A DNA stretch of 64,000 nucleotides from Dermanyssus gallinae (lineage: Eukaryota > Arthropoda > Arachnida > Mesostigmata > Dermanyssidae), in assembly GCA_003439945.1 (NCBI GenBank), contig QVRM01005469.1, positions 40,994 through 104,993 on the forward strand, given 5' to 3'. The notes below the pieces were generated by a model. The model did no database searches, was not told the DNA's origin, and worked only from the letters and a program-made list of their open reading frames with translations. Shown piece by piece: positions 21,650-34,210 of this stretch. Each line of letters starts with the position of its first letter. The stretch's first letter is position 1. The position numbers were made by a program, and so were the translations under genes.

Positions 21650-22400
21650 TTTACAGGCGTCAGAGTAGTTGGCGTAGTGCGAAATAGGCTGGCTCTGGAT
21701 TCTATATAGCCATTTATCAGTTCCCACCAGGCGGTAGCGCGACGCAGTTACCGCCCGGCTCTCTCTCTTTTACTACGAGCCAACGTTGATGCCGCCAAAA
21801 AAGATGCGGCGCCTGTGCATTTAGATAGGCTGAGAGCATAGGTGTTCTCTGTTGGCTGCACAAACCGGTCGCAAACCGACAGACACTGCCTAATCCAATA
21901 GTTTTGGTCGGTCCTTGGCCGTAACGAAAAAAAAAAAGAAACGCAAATGCGTGAGATCTTTGCTCGAAAATACCCTGGACAGTTCTGTTTCGTTTCAAGA
22001 GAGTTCACACGTTACCTAGCGCTATTGCATCAGACAGGCAACTTCGAGAGCAACTTCGAGTTGCGGGAGAAACGACGAGACGAACTTGGCCTGAGTGTGG
22101 ACTGTTTGCTACCAGAGTCACGAGGCAGTCCGATTGAGAGCGCCAGCTGGTCGCTGACGGTTGACATTTGCCGTACGCCCTCCTGTCCTCCGTCGTAGTT
22201 GCGTATGGTGAAACCATGGATGAATACCTGGACGCCGCCTATTCGCCGAAGATCGAATCTAATGAAGACTGTGCTGAAATCAGCTGTTACGCATTTCTCT
22301 GAGAGGCTCGCCGAAGAATCCTCAATACGCACAAGTAGTATTCAACATACACCTCTTTGGTATTTTAAAGCCCTACGGTGGTCACCATATCTTTATAATT

Positions 22401-22402
<2 letters not shown>
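21650..22402. other. no recognised gene
   Basis: Open frames of 83-107 codons overlap on both strands (21717-22332). Their codons are well mixed but no domain can be named. A short A-run lies at 21928. Confidence 0.35.

Positions 22403-22485
<83 letters not shown>
22403..22485. repeat. (TA)n microsatellite
   Basis: Pure TA tract of about 83 bp, among the longest uninterrupted ones in the window. Confidence 0.95.
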
Positions 22486-22488
<3 letters not shown>

Positions 22489-23660
22489 TAAGGCGGCATG
22501 TGTTAATGTTTTCTTACCTTGAGATGAGATAGTGAGGCAAAGCCGAACAGATACAGGTTGAACAGCGTCTGCCAGTATATCGACAGTATAGGAATACTTT
22601 TATGTATTATAGAAGGTGACTTCGTTTGATATAACCTGGAGCCTATAATAATATTAAGTTGGTCAAGAAGTTCTTGTCGTTTTGGTATACACTCGTTTCG
22701 GTGGCTTGTAGCGCCCTCTAGGCAAATCAGCATGGGAAAGGACGATACGGTTCAAATACAGCGGGTATTACTGAATAAATACGGTGAAATAGATAAATCA
22801 GTAGGCGATTACTTACGTTCTCCTTGCAGGAGTACGCATAATAAAACAATACATATACGCCCATGATAAATTATAGCACATACCCGTTTTGTAATAATAA
22901 AGATTATTTTACGTTATGTTAATTTTCTTATCCCTATTATGCGACTTCTAGGAGAGTTTTCAAATCGTGTAATACGTATATGCCAGCTTGAATTAGGTTC
23001 ATTGATAAATTACAGTATGTAGACACGTAAATGACGAATCTTTTTTTGATCATGATCTGTATGTTTGTGTTCCATGTTTTTTCTGCTTGCATTTAAAGAA
23101 GCAGTAACTACATGTATTTAGTCTTTATTTTGAACTAGTAGGGCGCCGTGTATTTCGGATACCATGAGTTGTGGTTTTAATCCCGGCAGACCATCTAAAA
23201 TGTTTATAACTCTGTAATTAAACTGTAGAGCTCCGTAAAGTAATTCTTCATAAAACTGTTATACAGGATAATGCGTCAATATTTTGGGTGAGCCAGAAAC
23301 CCAGTCTTTAATATTTCGGCTATTTTTGAGCTGTATCTCGAACCAAGAAATACCTATAGAAACGTTTTATTTCTGAAATATTTTTAGACACTTTTTAATA
23401 TTGGAGAAAGGTAAACTTGCATAGATTGAGCGAGATGTAACCCCAACTCATTTGTCTGTAAGTGGCAAGGATCAAACCTTCAATAAGTATTCCGCTACTT
23501 TAAGAGAACTAACTGACTTAAATCATTTGCAAACGAGCTAGAAAAAGCCGTTTGAAGCTTCGGCGTTTGTTGGCGGTTCGTTCATACTATGGTTAAGAAA
23601 AGGGTCAGCTGCTGCTGGAGCTAGGCGGACCTTCCATTAGCCCTATTCGCCAGTAGGTGT
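22486..23660. other. no recognised feature
   Basis: AT-rich, without an open frame above about 76 codons. No repeat relation noticed. Confidence 0.5.
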
Positions 23661-23671
23661 AATTGATAGTT

Positions 23672-23861
23672 AAAAAAAACCCTCTCGGGGCTGACTCTCA
23701 GCCAAGATTAGACGTCCATGAGACTGCTTTTCGCATTGCTTCATTGACGGACCCCCCATAAATACAAATCGGTGCAACGATGGGGCTCGAACCCGCGCAC
23801 CTATCCGTGTCTCCTCCGGTCGCGAGGCGCAGACGCATGCCACCACGCCACCGGGCTCGAC
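23672..23861 (-). mobile_element. SINE1 copy, full length
   Basis: Very close to the copy at 19691 from the A-rich tail (TTAAAAAAAACCCTCTCGGG on the plus strand) to the A-box end (CCACGCCACCGGG). Flanks AATTGATAGTT (23661-23671) and AATTCATAGTT (23862-23872) form an 11-bp target duplication with one mismatch. The B-box reads GGTTCGAGCCCC on the minus strand. Confidence 0.93.
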
Positions 23862-23872
23862 AATTCATAGTT

Positions 23873-24544
23873 GAAGCGTTGTTAATATGCATTTTTCAAT
23901 AGATAATTTTGTGCATGCAGTTAAAGCCTATACAAAAAGTATTAAGCTTTTCTCAGATTCTGGCTTTCATTCAACATTTCACTTTTTTTTTAACATTCAA
24001 CACTGGCTACGTAAAGGCACCAAAGTAGCTCGTTGTTAGATATTGTTATTTAGACGGCGGTACGCTATGCAGAATGTTAAAATGTGCTTTAAACCGTTCA
24101 CTACATGACTATTGGTCGTTGCCGACGTGCGCGTGAATATTTTTCTGTGAGTAGTAAGTACTATATACGCCTTTAACTAACAAGAATTTTATGTTGTCCT
24201 ATCTTGAGCTTGCTTTACCGTAACCGCAATGACGTTATAATTGATAGATGTAACAGTTAATTAATAGGCGATTAGTTTTGCTATAAAAAATATATGCTTG
24301 TTTCATTATATATATATATATATATATATACATTTTAAGCAAACTTGGTGAAAGGAAATCTGCGAATTTTACATTACGCAGTCGCGTCTTTTGCCTTACA
24401 GATTTGGGAAACAAAGGAATTTTCCTTATTCCGACGGGCCCTTAGATGTTAGGCTATGACTGGCTTATATAAGCGGCTATATATAGAGCGGCTATGCTGC
24501 CGTTCTAAGCGCCCCTAATATAAAAAGATGACATGTGTATTTAG
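23873..24544. other. no recognised feature apart from a (TA)n
   Basis: AT-rich interval; a 25-bp TA tract lies at 24306-24330. Confidence 0.5.
24306..24330. repeat. (TA)n microsatellite
   Basis: TA tract of 25 bp. Confidence 0.9.
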
Positions 24545-26430
24545 GTATACATGCCAAGCGAAGCTTAGAGCAAGGGGATGTATTTGAAACATCTGGCATG
24601 TTGTTAGGCAATGCAATGTTAAGCACGCATTTGCCTAACTTTGTATTGCCACTAATGTAAGACCCATCTACAAGTTGGAATTATTATTATGGTTTATAAG
24701 CACCTTTATAACAACACAACAAGGGCAACATTAGTTGAACTACAGTAGTAAAAACTACAAGTTAAAATAGTGAATCGTTCGTCTCAAACTAATTCATTTA
24801 AAATTGTTATAAAAAATCGCTACGATGTTGTTGGGCATGCTCTGAACCAAGACAAACGCATACGAAGATTAATATTAAACTAAAAGGGCGTCAACGTAAT
24901 TTAGTTCGCATTATCCTCTGTATACGCTTATTCCGGATGTTGTTGCTCTGGGCGTCTTGATACGGTGTCGACGTATATTTGCGCATTATACACTAGGTGG
25001 ATTAAAAATTCGTAACATTGCCTGTCTTTAACTTCAAAAAGCTTCATACCGACTACAGCGCCGAAGAGATAGGTTATTCAGAAGTAACAGAAATGAGTAC
25101 CACTTGAATTCGTTTCGCGTCTGAAATAGCGCAAGAGATAGGAACTAGCTGTGGTGCAGTACATAAAGCATTGCATCAGCATGTATGGATGACAAAAATT
25201 CAAGCAAAGTAGCTGCCGCATGAGCGAAAACTGACATGCGTGTCATTTCGTGCTACTACGAATCTAATATTGAGGATCTAAGGGAAAATACTAGTGAGGA
25301 TCATGTTTAGATATGCTGAGCTTTGGGGGCGTATGTACTTAACAACAAAAAGGTACGTTGTCTCTGTCCATCAATTGCATGTATTCTACTTCTTGATCTA
25401 ACTAGGGCAGGTAGGCTACAATGGTTGTACGCACATAACCAGGTAAAGCCTGTGAGAATTTGATTCTAACCCACTGCGTATGAGTGATTCGTTTCTATCT
25501 AAATATAAACAATAATCCATAAACACTGATAGTATTTCGGACGCAACTGATTAGAAGCGGCGGCTACCACACAGTCAGTTGTCGACGAAACAGATCTCAA
25601 ACTTATGCCAATTAGTGCCCGTGGTAATCATTACAGCGACAAACGTTCTATACGAGCTACAGCAAAGTGCAGACGAAACAACATTGAGCACAGGGAAATG
25701 AACTTAACTGAGTTAGATTCGTCAAAAGGCTCCGACTCGGTAGTGCGTCATGCTGCCCAAAGTCTAAGCAGCACCAACGAAATAACACCGCTCCATAGGC
25801 TATTCGTGCGAGTCCCACACAATAGAAGGTTTCTTTCTAGATCTGCAAAAAATCTTTAAAAAAAGTGAGCATGAGTTCCAAACGAGAGAGAAGACTTAAA
25901 AGCAGGTGTTACAGCGGCGCTTGCACATTGCCGAGATTTATCGGCATGAGATGATCGGCTAATGTTCTTGCGATGAGATCAGATTGAGTTAGTAGACGCC
26001 ATTGTTTGGCGGCGACGACGGTGCGTACAGCGTTCACGTTCGCGCCCAACTCAACAAGATGTGTTTTTTGTGGTGTTTATGTTGTTGTTGCTAAAATACA
26101 CACGGCACCCGTGCCCTGAGTACCAGAGCGGCATATTGCGTTGCCCAGGTCGGGTGCATCGAAAGCCGGAGAACTCAAACGGTTCGACGGTAGCCGCCTA
26201 GAAACAGGCCACGTCAAGGCCTCGTTCTGTTAGCGCTAGTCGCTGAGCCATGCTGCGCTTATAAATTTAGAGCCATTAGAGTAAACTCAGCACTGCAGCG
26301 CCTGTCGACGCGGTAGGCTCAGACACCACCAGAAGCAGCAAAATCCGCGGCAAGCGATAGCAACAGCGACCGAGAAGGAATCACTGAGTGGACAAAGAGC
26401 TCATTCATCCCTTCCTCTGACTGAAGAGAT
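24545..26430. repeat. duplication unit A (diverged direct repeat)
   Basis: Colinear with unit B (26990-29010). Shared landmarks in order are CATCTGGCATGT, GGCAATGC..TTA, TAAACTAAAAGGGCGTCAACG and GTAATTTAG, then GACTACAGCGCCGA, GCATCAGCATGTATG, CACATAACCAGGTAAAG, AGAAGCGGCGGCTACC, ACTGAGTTAGATTCGTCAA and GGTAGCCGCCTAGAA, and finally GCGATAGCAACA and CACTGAG. Estimated identity is roughly 70% with indels. A holds about 100 bp at 24925-25025 that B lacks. The unit might include exons: a 3'-splice-like TTAG precedes AAGCGGCGGC in both copies. Confidence 0.85.
25605..25859 (+). CDS. unrecognised open frame in unit A, partly conserved in unit B
   Basis: An 84-codon frame beginning MPISARGNH; sense extends upstream as EAAATTQSVVDETDLK. 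Unit B gives EAAATVQPIVE and, after a frame change, LTELDSS...SVIRFAAQ against LTELDSSK...SVVRHAAQ here. The mostly conservative differences hint at past coding constraint, but B is broken by frameshift and a SINE. No domain is recognised. It could be a fragment of a duplicated host gene or of an unclassified element. Confidence 0.3.
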   Translation: MPISARGNHYSDKRSIRATAKCRRNNIEHREMNLTELDSSKGSDSVVRHAAQSLSSTNEITPLHRLFVRVPHNRRFLSRSAKNL

Positions 26431-26989
26431 GTAGCAAAAGTGACAGCTTTCTGTTGGCCTATATAGCCACTCTTGTTGTATGTATACGTTTCTCCGCCTT
26501 TGTTTGAAAGGCCAAAGTTGCTCTGGTCGCGCTGCCAGTTGACCGCCTTGGGCTGAAGTGTGTTCATTCAGCTATTTATTAACACGTTTACTGACTAGCA
26601 TATTTGACCTGATGAATTATAACCCTCTCCGAATATTAGCTTCGCTGATGTTGGCACGTAAGATGTGTTCTCGTGGCGGTCTGAAAATGGCACAGCCAGT
26701 GTAGACACTAGACATCGTTGCATATTTTTCGTTTGCGCTTACATAATTCATGCTATACTGTTTGTCTGACCGAGCCCGTGTGATCTTCGTTTTGCAACTT
26801 TTTTTTCTACATCGACCATTTAAAGCTAAATTATATTTTTAATGGGCAGTTAATTATATGGGCATGCTGTTCTCTATTAACTCAGTATAAAGTTGTAAAC
26901 GGACATAGTATCGTTATTAAAAAAAACGCAAGTTATGTCTCTTACTTTAAATATCTGTATTTTTCTGTATCTCCTTGGGGGAAGACATT
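26431..26989. other. spacer between duplication units
   Basis: AT-rich sequence without a match in either unit; no gene recognised. Confidence 0.5.
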
Positions 26990-28114
26990 TAGATCAAGTT
27001 AGCGCAAGAGGATCTATCTGGGACACCTGGCATGTCGTTAAGGCAATACGAAGTTAGGCACCGTTGCCTTATTTTGATTCGCCACTAGTGTAGAAATGTT
27101 AAGTCGTTTTTCTCAAGTTAATTCAATTAAAATGAATACAAAAAATAGTTACGGGGTTGTTAGGTATGCTCAGAACCGAGATGAGCGCATAAGAAGATTA
27201 ATACTAAACTAAGATGGCGTCAACGTAATTTAGATCGCATTATTTCTGTATACGCCTATTCTTTTCTCCCTGCCTACAGTTAAAGATTATGCCGACTACA
27301 GCGCCGATGAGATACGTTTGTCTGGCGTAACATAAATAAGTAATTGCATCAGAATGTATGCATGATAATAGTTAATGAAGAATAACTACCGCACGAGCTA
27401 ACAATTAAGCAAAAACTGACATGTGTGTTAATTGTTTTTCAATTCGATTCAAAAACTCGTTCAATGTTTTCAAAGCGTAGATAAATATATACATAGTTAT
27501 TCACAAAAATCTTGTATCTAATATATACAATGCACAATATAAGAGGCATATTTAACAATTTACCATTTAATAGGGCGCAATAGTATCATTGCGTGATACA
27601 TGTTATAGGACAGTTTAGAAAATTATATCACTAGTTTGCGATTCTCAACATTCTCGCCATGCGCCACGAAAACATGTTGTAAATTCGGTCAGACTATTTT
27701 TGACGATATGGCTTGAGTACTGCGCAGATTGTTGTTGTAAATATGAAAAAAGATGGGAAGTCTATTCGACTAAGATGTATTCCAGGCTTTAAACTTTTTT
27801 GATTAACCCTACTAGTGCAGTCAGGCTAACATGCTTGTACGCTCGCACATAACCAGGTAAAGTCTGTAATAATTTGATTTCGACCCACTGCGAGGGACTA
27901 GTTTCTATCACAACATGAACAAAAGTCCATAAAGATAGATGGTTTTTCGTACTCAACTTTAGAAGCGGCGGCTACCGTACAGCCAATTGTCGAGTAAGAG
28001 ATCTCAAACGTATGCCAACTAGGTACGGTGGCAATGGCAGAGAAAGGTTCTTAACTGAGTTAGATTCGTCAAGGCCACCTGCATCGGTAATACGTTTTGC
28101 TGCCCAATGTCTAA

Positions 28115-28262
28115 AGTAAAGTTTGCGAGCTGACCCTCAGCCAAGACTTAACGTACACGAGACTGCTTATCGCGTTGCTTCATAGACGGACCTTTATATA
28201 AAAAATACAAATGTGCAACGGTGGGGCTCGAACCCGCGCTGTGTCGATCTCGGTGGCGTGGT
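28115..28262 (-). mobile_element. SINE1 copy inserted in unit B
   Basis: The body matches the reference (GAGCTGACCCTCAGCCAAGA, GACTGCTTATCGC, TTGCTTCATAGACGGACC, GTGCAACGGTGGGGCTCGAA). It ends soon after the B-box, so the head is truncated. Flanks GCCCAATGTCTAA (28102-28114) and GCCCAACGTCTAA (28263-28275) are a 13-bp target duplication with one mismatch. Unit A has the single unoccupied site GCCCAAAGTCTAA at 25755-25767. Confidence 0.93.
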
Positions 28263-28441
28263 GCCCAACGTCTAAGCGCCAACGAGTACAACACCACTCT
28301 ATAGGCGCTGCTCGTGCGAGTACCACAAAACAGGGAGTTATTTTTTCTGTCCATCAAGAAACAATTTTAAAACGTGAGCGTGAGTACCAAACTGGAAGGA
28401 AGATTTGGACGCTCGGGTTGTAGCGGCGTTTGCACGTCCTA

Positions 28442-28515
28442 AAGTAAAGTTTTCGGGCTGACCCTCGGGCCAAGATTGAATGTCCACGGAACTGTTTTTC
28501 ACATTGCCTCATTGA
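28442..28515 (-). mobile_element. SINE1 fragment inserted in unit B
   Basis: Short 5'-truncated copy with TTTTCGGGCTGACCCTCGGG, CCAAGATTGAATGTCCACGG, AACTGTTTTTCACATTGCC. Flanks CGTCCTA (28435-28441) and TGTCCTA (28517-28523) suggest a short target duplication. Confidence 0.8.
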
Positions 28516-29010
28516 ATGTCCTAGATTCATCGATAAGGAACGTCTAATAATGTTGGGTAATTGAGTTAGTAAAGCCTCCGTCTGCGTGGGTTCAGCGTTC
28601 AGGCGTCCAGCGCCTGCGCTCAACGAAACAAGAGGCGTTTATCTTTGGCTGTTGTTTATACTGTTGTTAAAAGTACACATGACAAGCCGTGCCCTGTACC
28701 AGCGTGGCATTTATCGTGGCCCACGTCGCCTTTGGCGCATCCAAAGAAGGAAAACTTCATGCTCGATGGATGGTAGCCGCCTAGAACGAGGCCGCGTCAA
28801 CCTTTCTCTAAGCGCTGGTACGCTAAGCCAGCTAGCGGCGCTTACAGAATTAGACTCGATTTGGGTGAACTTCAGCTTTGCAGCTCTGCGCGTCGGCAGC
28901 GGGCCACAGACCACCAGCAACACCGTCCACCACCAGAAGCAGAAGCAGTAAAAGCCGAAGCGATAGCAACAACGGCGTAAAGGATTCACTGAGTGGAACA
29001 GAAGAAGAAG

Positions 29011-31630
29011 AACTCGTCTCGAAGTGTGAGACACGCGTGGCGTCTTCTGCAAAGCCGACCGTGAAAAGGACGCGAACGTGTCCAAGAAGCGACGTCAGCG
29101 GATTGCGTACAATGGCGGCGCGCTTCCGAGCAGCGAAGCAATGACATGGCGAGCTGGGCTGCGTGTCGAGGCTTGCAGCCGTCTCGCACTCACGTAATTG
29201 ACAAACGAAGGCCCGGCGATAAGCCTGCCGAGCGAGCGGCTGGCAATAGTACAACGGTTCCGTGCCCATCCGCGGATAAAGATTCGAGTTTGATTTTGCC
29301 GATTTTTTGTTGTTTGACATAGTAATACCTCCTAAAGTGAACTAACCTAAACGGTTCATCACCTGGCAAGAGCACTCATCTTGAAACATTCAGACAGGCG
29401 GACTCCGTCGGCAACTAGACACAAATGTTCATCTGTTAGATACTGCTATATAAATAAAAGACATCATTACTGTTACTAGTAACATATACAACAGCACATA
29501 CAAATGAAAGGGAGCGCACCGTTAGTATAGAGTATCGATCGTTAACTGCGACCAAGTATGCAACTAACTGCGCGTGAATAGATCTCGGCCCGACGCATAC
29601 TGTGTAGACGCAGGGACCTGATTCTTACGCAACCAAAACAAAAAAAAATGTATGTACATTTGCCTATTTTTCGTAGCTGCCCGAATGTACGGCGTCATCT
29701 AGATAATAAATTCGTTTTGCTTAGTCAATAATAATTATAACACATTGTTGTTGAAACAAAATCCGTATAACGCAACTTAAAACGCTACATCTGGCGATTT
29801 TTGTTCTATCTTAGGTAGTTGAAACTGACTTTGAAGAATCTCGACATCTAGACCAAAAACAATATTATTTTTTCTAAGGTTAGCACTAAAGCTGCATCTT
29901 ATGAGTGCAAACCGTTAAACTAAGGCTAGACTACTCTCTTTATTCAACAACAGAGTAATAGGTTTGCGCTTTCTATATGTAATTTATGCCAGACGCACCT
30001 AAATAGATAGAAACAAATGTCCTTAGAGGTAAACATAGATTTTTACAACACAGGAGCAAAAACAAAAGCGAAACATACACCTCCTCAATCCCCTCAAGAG
30101 CGGAATGGCGTGGCAGTATCTCGAGACTACGAGGAAAGAGCCTCCTGCTACAGCCCTCCATGAGTCCACGGATATGCCGCAAACCGTTTGGTTAGGACAG
30201 ACAATTCCTGCATGCAAGCGTGGGCCTCCGCTCGAGATGTCAGACGAGACTGTCTGGCCTCTCCTAGACTAGTCTTTTTCCTCATCATAGAGTCCAAGAA
30301 GTCCAGTCCCTCAGTCCAGTTTTGAGGGTTTAGCATCGCGTAATCCCTGCCCGGCTAACGCAAAGGTGGATCCCCGACGAACGAATTCAAGGGCACTGCA
30401 TGAGACGACTGTGTACCTGGGGGAGCCAAGCCGACACGAGCACAACTGATTGTATACAAAGCCGGGCGGCCATTATCATACCGCTTTGACACTATTTCAG
30501 TTTTACTTTGCACATATATCTCCCTCAGGAACGTTGTTGTGCATTGTCATTAGTTGTGGAAGCCAGTTCTGTCCGCAGTTAGTTGTGGAAGTTCTGACAC
30601 TACACCAAGGTAAATAAACATAAATGTCTTTATAAATATAGAAATTAACAAAATAGCTATGTGGTCAAATGAAGCTAACCGAACAAGCTTCTAGCTGGAT
30701 ATAATTGAACGACTTCTCGACGTGGTTAAGATCACGATGGTTGGAAGTCCCATCTTGCTTGCGCTTTAAGCGCCTGAAAACAGTTGCTCTGTGTGTGGTG
30801 ACAAAATAGAATTTCCATCGCACATGGCAGCTCGGAATACTCGACAAAATCCCTTAGAGCGTAACTTTGAACAAACATGTTTTAACAAGCAGAACAGGTT
30901 ACTTAGTTGCCTCCTAGTAGAATTATCTACGGTAAGTTTTAGGAGGATCTACTTAAGATAGGAATCGCCAACTCACGCTCTAGCTACCCCTGCAACTCTG
31001 AAAAGTTTTGCTAAGGCATGCTTCTGTTAGAAAACGGAAGCAAGTTAACACCGATTTTATGTACCATTTGTCTCAGGTCTGTCAACAAATCTTCACTTTT
31101 GACAACTTGCAGATGACCACGTCTCAAATATATGGATCGAAATAGACGTGAGCGAATTCGAAGAGAGTCCCTCGTTCGCTTCTCTTCTAAGGGAAAGGTT
31201 GATAGTATGTTTCGGTTGTTATTACATATTAGGTATCTGCATTACTTTGAATAAACAATGTTAGCGACGACATTTCACTGAGGACCGAACTAATATGATT
31301 TAATTGAGGGTTACCATTGTTACTTCGCGTGGTACCATTGTTACCAAAGTGTTATTTTTTTAATATTAATGTTGACAAATAACAATTGTTAATATGAAAA
31401 AAATGCATTTATTCTCAGTTCCTAGAAGCTGTGGGTTTTGCTACCAACAAAGTTGCCTCGTGTACTCTTTTTTGGGTCAAGCAGCCACGCTGCTTACTAT
31501 TCTCCATTAAAGTTTGAGGCTTGTACTGTTTGGTTTTTAGCTGAAAAGTGATTAAGGTGTAATTAAAACGGTGTTGAAATTTCGAAAGTGAGGACATTGT
31601 GTTCAAGTCTACGTTTTGTAGCGATGCAAA
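29011..31630. other. no recognised gene
   Basis: The left edge is still GC-rich; the rest is AT-rich. A minus-strand frame at 30148-30336 and its neighbours (29973-30217) look somewhat protein-like (TEGLDFLDSMMRKK, SRAEAHACMQELSVLTKRF) but no family could be named. Other frames are short. Confidence 0.35.
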
Positions 31631-31639
31631 AATTATCGG

Positions 31640-32430
31640 GGCACTATATTAGGTCCACTAATGTACATACTGTATACTGACTCCTTGAAATATACAGTGC
31701 CCCAGCCAGAGCAAACAAAAATATATGCTGACGATGTAAAAATGTATATAGCTGTAGATAATGATAAGAATGCCGGACATCTTCAAAATACACTTGATGC
31801 TTTCATAGAGTGGTGTAAGTGGCTTGATCTTAAGCTATCTGTAAAGTGTGTAATCTGTAAGTGTGCCGTTTTACACTTTGGCCACAATAACCCTGTACAC
31901 AGATAAACGTTGGTCTCGGAAGTGCTAATGGCTAAAACGTCTATTAAAGGTTTAGGCATATTGACAAACTGTATTCTTAGCTATACTCCCCACGTTTTAG
32001 AAATGACAGCCCTGGCCACACGGAGGCTGAACTGGATATTTCGTTGTATTGTGTTTAAAAACCCTCCCTGTTTATAAGGTTGTATAAGCAATATCTTCTG
32101 CCGGTCCTACTGTATGCCTCGCCGATGTGGAATCTAGGCTATTGCCGTGACAATAACACGCTTACTAAACTTCACAAGAAATTTGTCAGGCGTGTTGCGT
32201 CTCGCTGCAATATTAATGAGAATGACGTAAAATGTGAAGATATTGCATCCATGTGAGAAAGTATCGACAAATTCACGTTTACTTGGATATGAAGGCAGCC
32301 TGAGAGAGAGGCGAAGTTCTTCAGTATTGCCACAACAAGGACTCGCGCCGGGCTCAATATCCAGTCAAGAACTGTTGCAAAGAAAACGATTGTTAGCAGG
32401 GTGTTTGCATGGCGTCTAGCTTGTAGGTAT
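31640..32430 (+). pseudogene. LINE reverse transcriptase fragment (CR1/Jockey-like)
   Basis: Starts inside the RT with GPLLM.YILYTDSL, then has KIYADDVKMYIAV with the YADD codons at 31724-31735. LDAFIEWCKWLDLKLS and AVLHFGHNNP, the segment after motif C, follow. Further on, across frames, come KATRRLNWIFRCIVFKNP-like sense, LLPVLLYASPMWN and KLHKKFVRRVASRCN, the usual C-terminal order. It is truncated at the 5' side and frameshifted several times. It would have been part of a self-copying retrotransposon and is now inert. A later open frame at 32234-32419 continues the 3' end. Confidence 0.82.
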
Positions 32431-32718
32431 AACTACATATACTCAACCTTCCTCGTAAGCCGCCGGCTTTGGCAGGATTGTTTTCGTGTAATAGAGCACT
32501 TATCTGTGGTTGTAATAAAGCCCCTCTGCTAAAGGGTGTGTGAAGATCATGTTTTATATATGCCAGGCGGTTCCAGCAGCGACGGAGATTCAGGCCATCA
32601 TGTCGTCAATTGAAGCAAGACCTCGCAGATGAAACTCTTACCTGACCCTTGCAAAAAAAAGCCGAGACAAGCCAGGAGGTTGCAGCAGCCAACCAAGCCA
32701 ACTTTGCATTTGAACAGC

Positions 32719-32746
32719 ATATATATATATATATATATATATATAT
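32719..32746. repeat. (TA)n microsatellite
   Basis: TA tract of 28 bp about 290 bp downstream of the LINE fragment. Confidence 0.9.
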
Positions 32747-32749
32747 TGC

Positions 32750-34208
32750 TTCATTACTCTCGCGATCAAGACTAAATCACCCGCTGTAGCGATCACAGCG
32801 GTTACTTTATCTATCCGTTGTACTGTTTACACGAAAGCAGCACATCCGGCTGTGTGAGGGACCACGTAATGCTTGCATCTGTTAAATGCGTCTTTCACTG
32901 AGACACATGGCCATTACCTCGTAATTATAATTTATCTACTATTCGTTTGCGCAGGCCGGTTTGCCCTCCCGCAAGATCCTCAGTATTTGTAGCGTCGGCA
33001 CAGTACGACGCTACAGTAACTGTAGTCTGACTCGCATGAGTTGTATTGGAAAGGCAAAAGATTTTTTTGCGCTCTGTCCAAGAAACAACTGAAGGCTACC
33101 CGAGAGATCGCGTGATTTCGCAGTGAGGGGCGGCACCACATAAAGAGGTTTCGTCAAAAATAAGATATATGTACGTATGTTTATATTTTATTATATACCT
33201 GTACACACATAGCTGTACAAAATCTGCGATTGCGAACGCATAATTTGATTAATCGAAAAGCGTGCTCGAAAAATAATTATATTTCGTTATCCAACTGTGG
33301 CTAATAGAAAAGGAATAGTAGTATTGATAAGGAAAGTTATAAAAGATTATGTTATTAGCCCTTTCTTAAGTTTTCACGTTCAATAACTTGGACATTAAGG
33401 TAATTATCCTATTATGAAAATAAAACACAGACACCTGGGAGAGTACAGACTTTTGGTAGCTTAGCTTGATACTAATTAAATGGTCGATTGTTCGATTTGT
33501 GGTGGGGCCATGCAGTTAATCTCCAGCAGTTGTTCATGTGAAAGGTGAGTGCCTATTCCATACGGCTTAAATGTTGTCTTGCGTTATTAAACTTGAAAAC
33601 TCATGTTAGTTGTGGAACGCAATACGTTATTTCGTGCGACGACTCACGCCACTGATTGCTGACTACCTTAATATTCGTAAAAGCACAATCGGTTATCTTC
33701 CGAATGACAAGCTCTCATGTTTGGCGTTCTCGTTATCCGCGGTCGTTCGGTGTTGTACCAGTAAACCGTAGAGCAATCCAGTTTCTTGCAACTAACGACG
33801 TATATGTTCAAGCGTACCACTGTCAAGGGTGCGTCGACCCCAGAAACATAGGGCGCTCACAACATAACACGTTTTCTCTAACAAGAACACCACAAGCAGT
33901 AGCGACAACAGCGACAGCAATGACACTTTTACAGCCACCAATTACCTTGCACCAAAATCGTATCAACTTGAAGAGCAGCGGTGATTTGGAGAAGACACAC
34001 GACATCACATTTCGAGACAGTATCCACGTGTACGGTGTACACGTGTTGTATGATGTACATAACATTTAGGAAAGGGGGGTAAAAAGAACAAATAAGAAAT
34101 ATAAGCGAGCTGGAATTATATAAGGTGAAACTCTACATTTTGGACAACACTGCAGGAAAAATCCATTTTGTTAACATGCACACAGCTGGTGAAACGTAAG
34201 TCTTGCTA
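32750..34208. other. no recognised gene
   Basis: Contains a 137-codon plus-strand frame at 33656-34069 (TTG start, so not a normal start) of unknown nature. No repeat relation was seen. Confidence 0.35.
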
Positions 34209-34210
34209 AA

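Larger units (their letters stand above)
26990..29010. repeat. duplication unit B (diverged direct repeat)
   Basis: Colinear with unit A at an offset of about 2.4 kb. It has about 270 bp at 27440-27700 absent from A, and two SINE1 insertions (28115-28262 and 28442-28515) whose empty sites are seen in A. The right part, from about 28590, is GC-rich with open frames on both strands (for example 28586-28951 plus and 28850-29320 minus). A basic, Ser-rich plus-strand frame (28878-29144) runs past the end of the duplicated part. None can be assigned. Confidence 0.85.
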
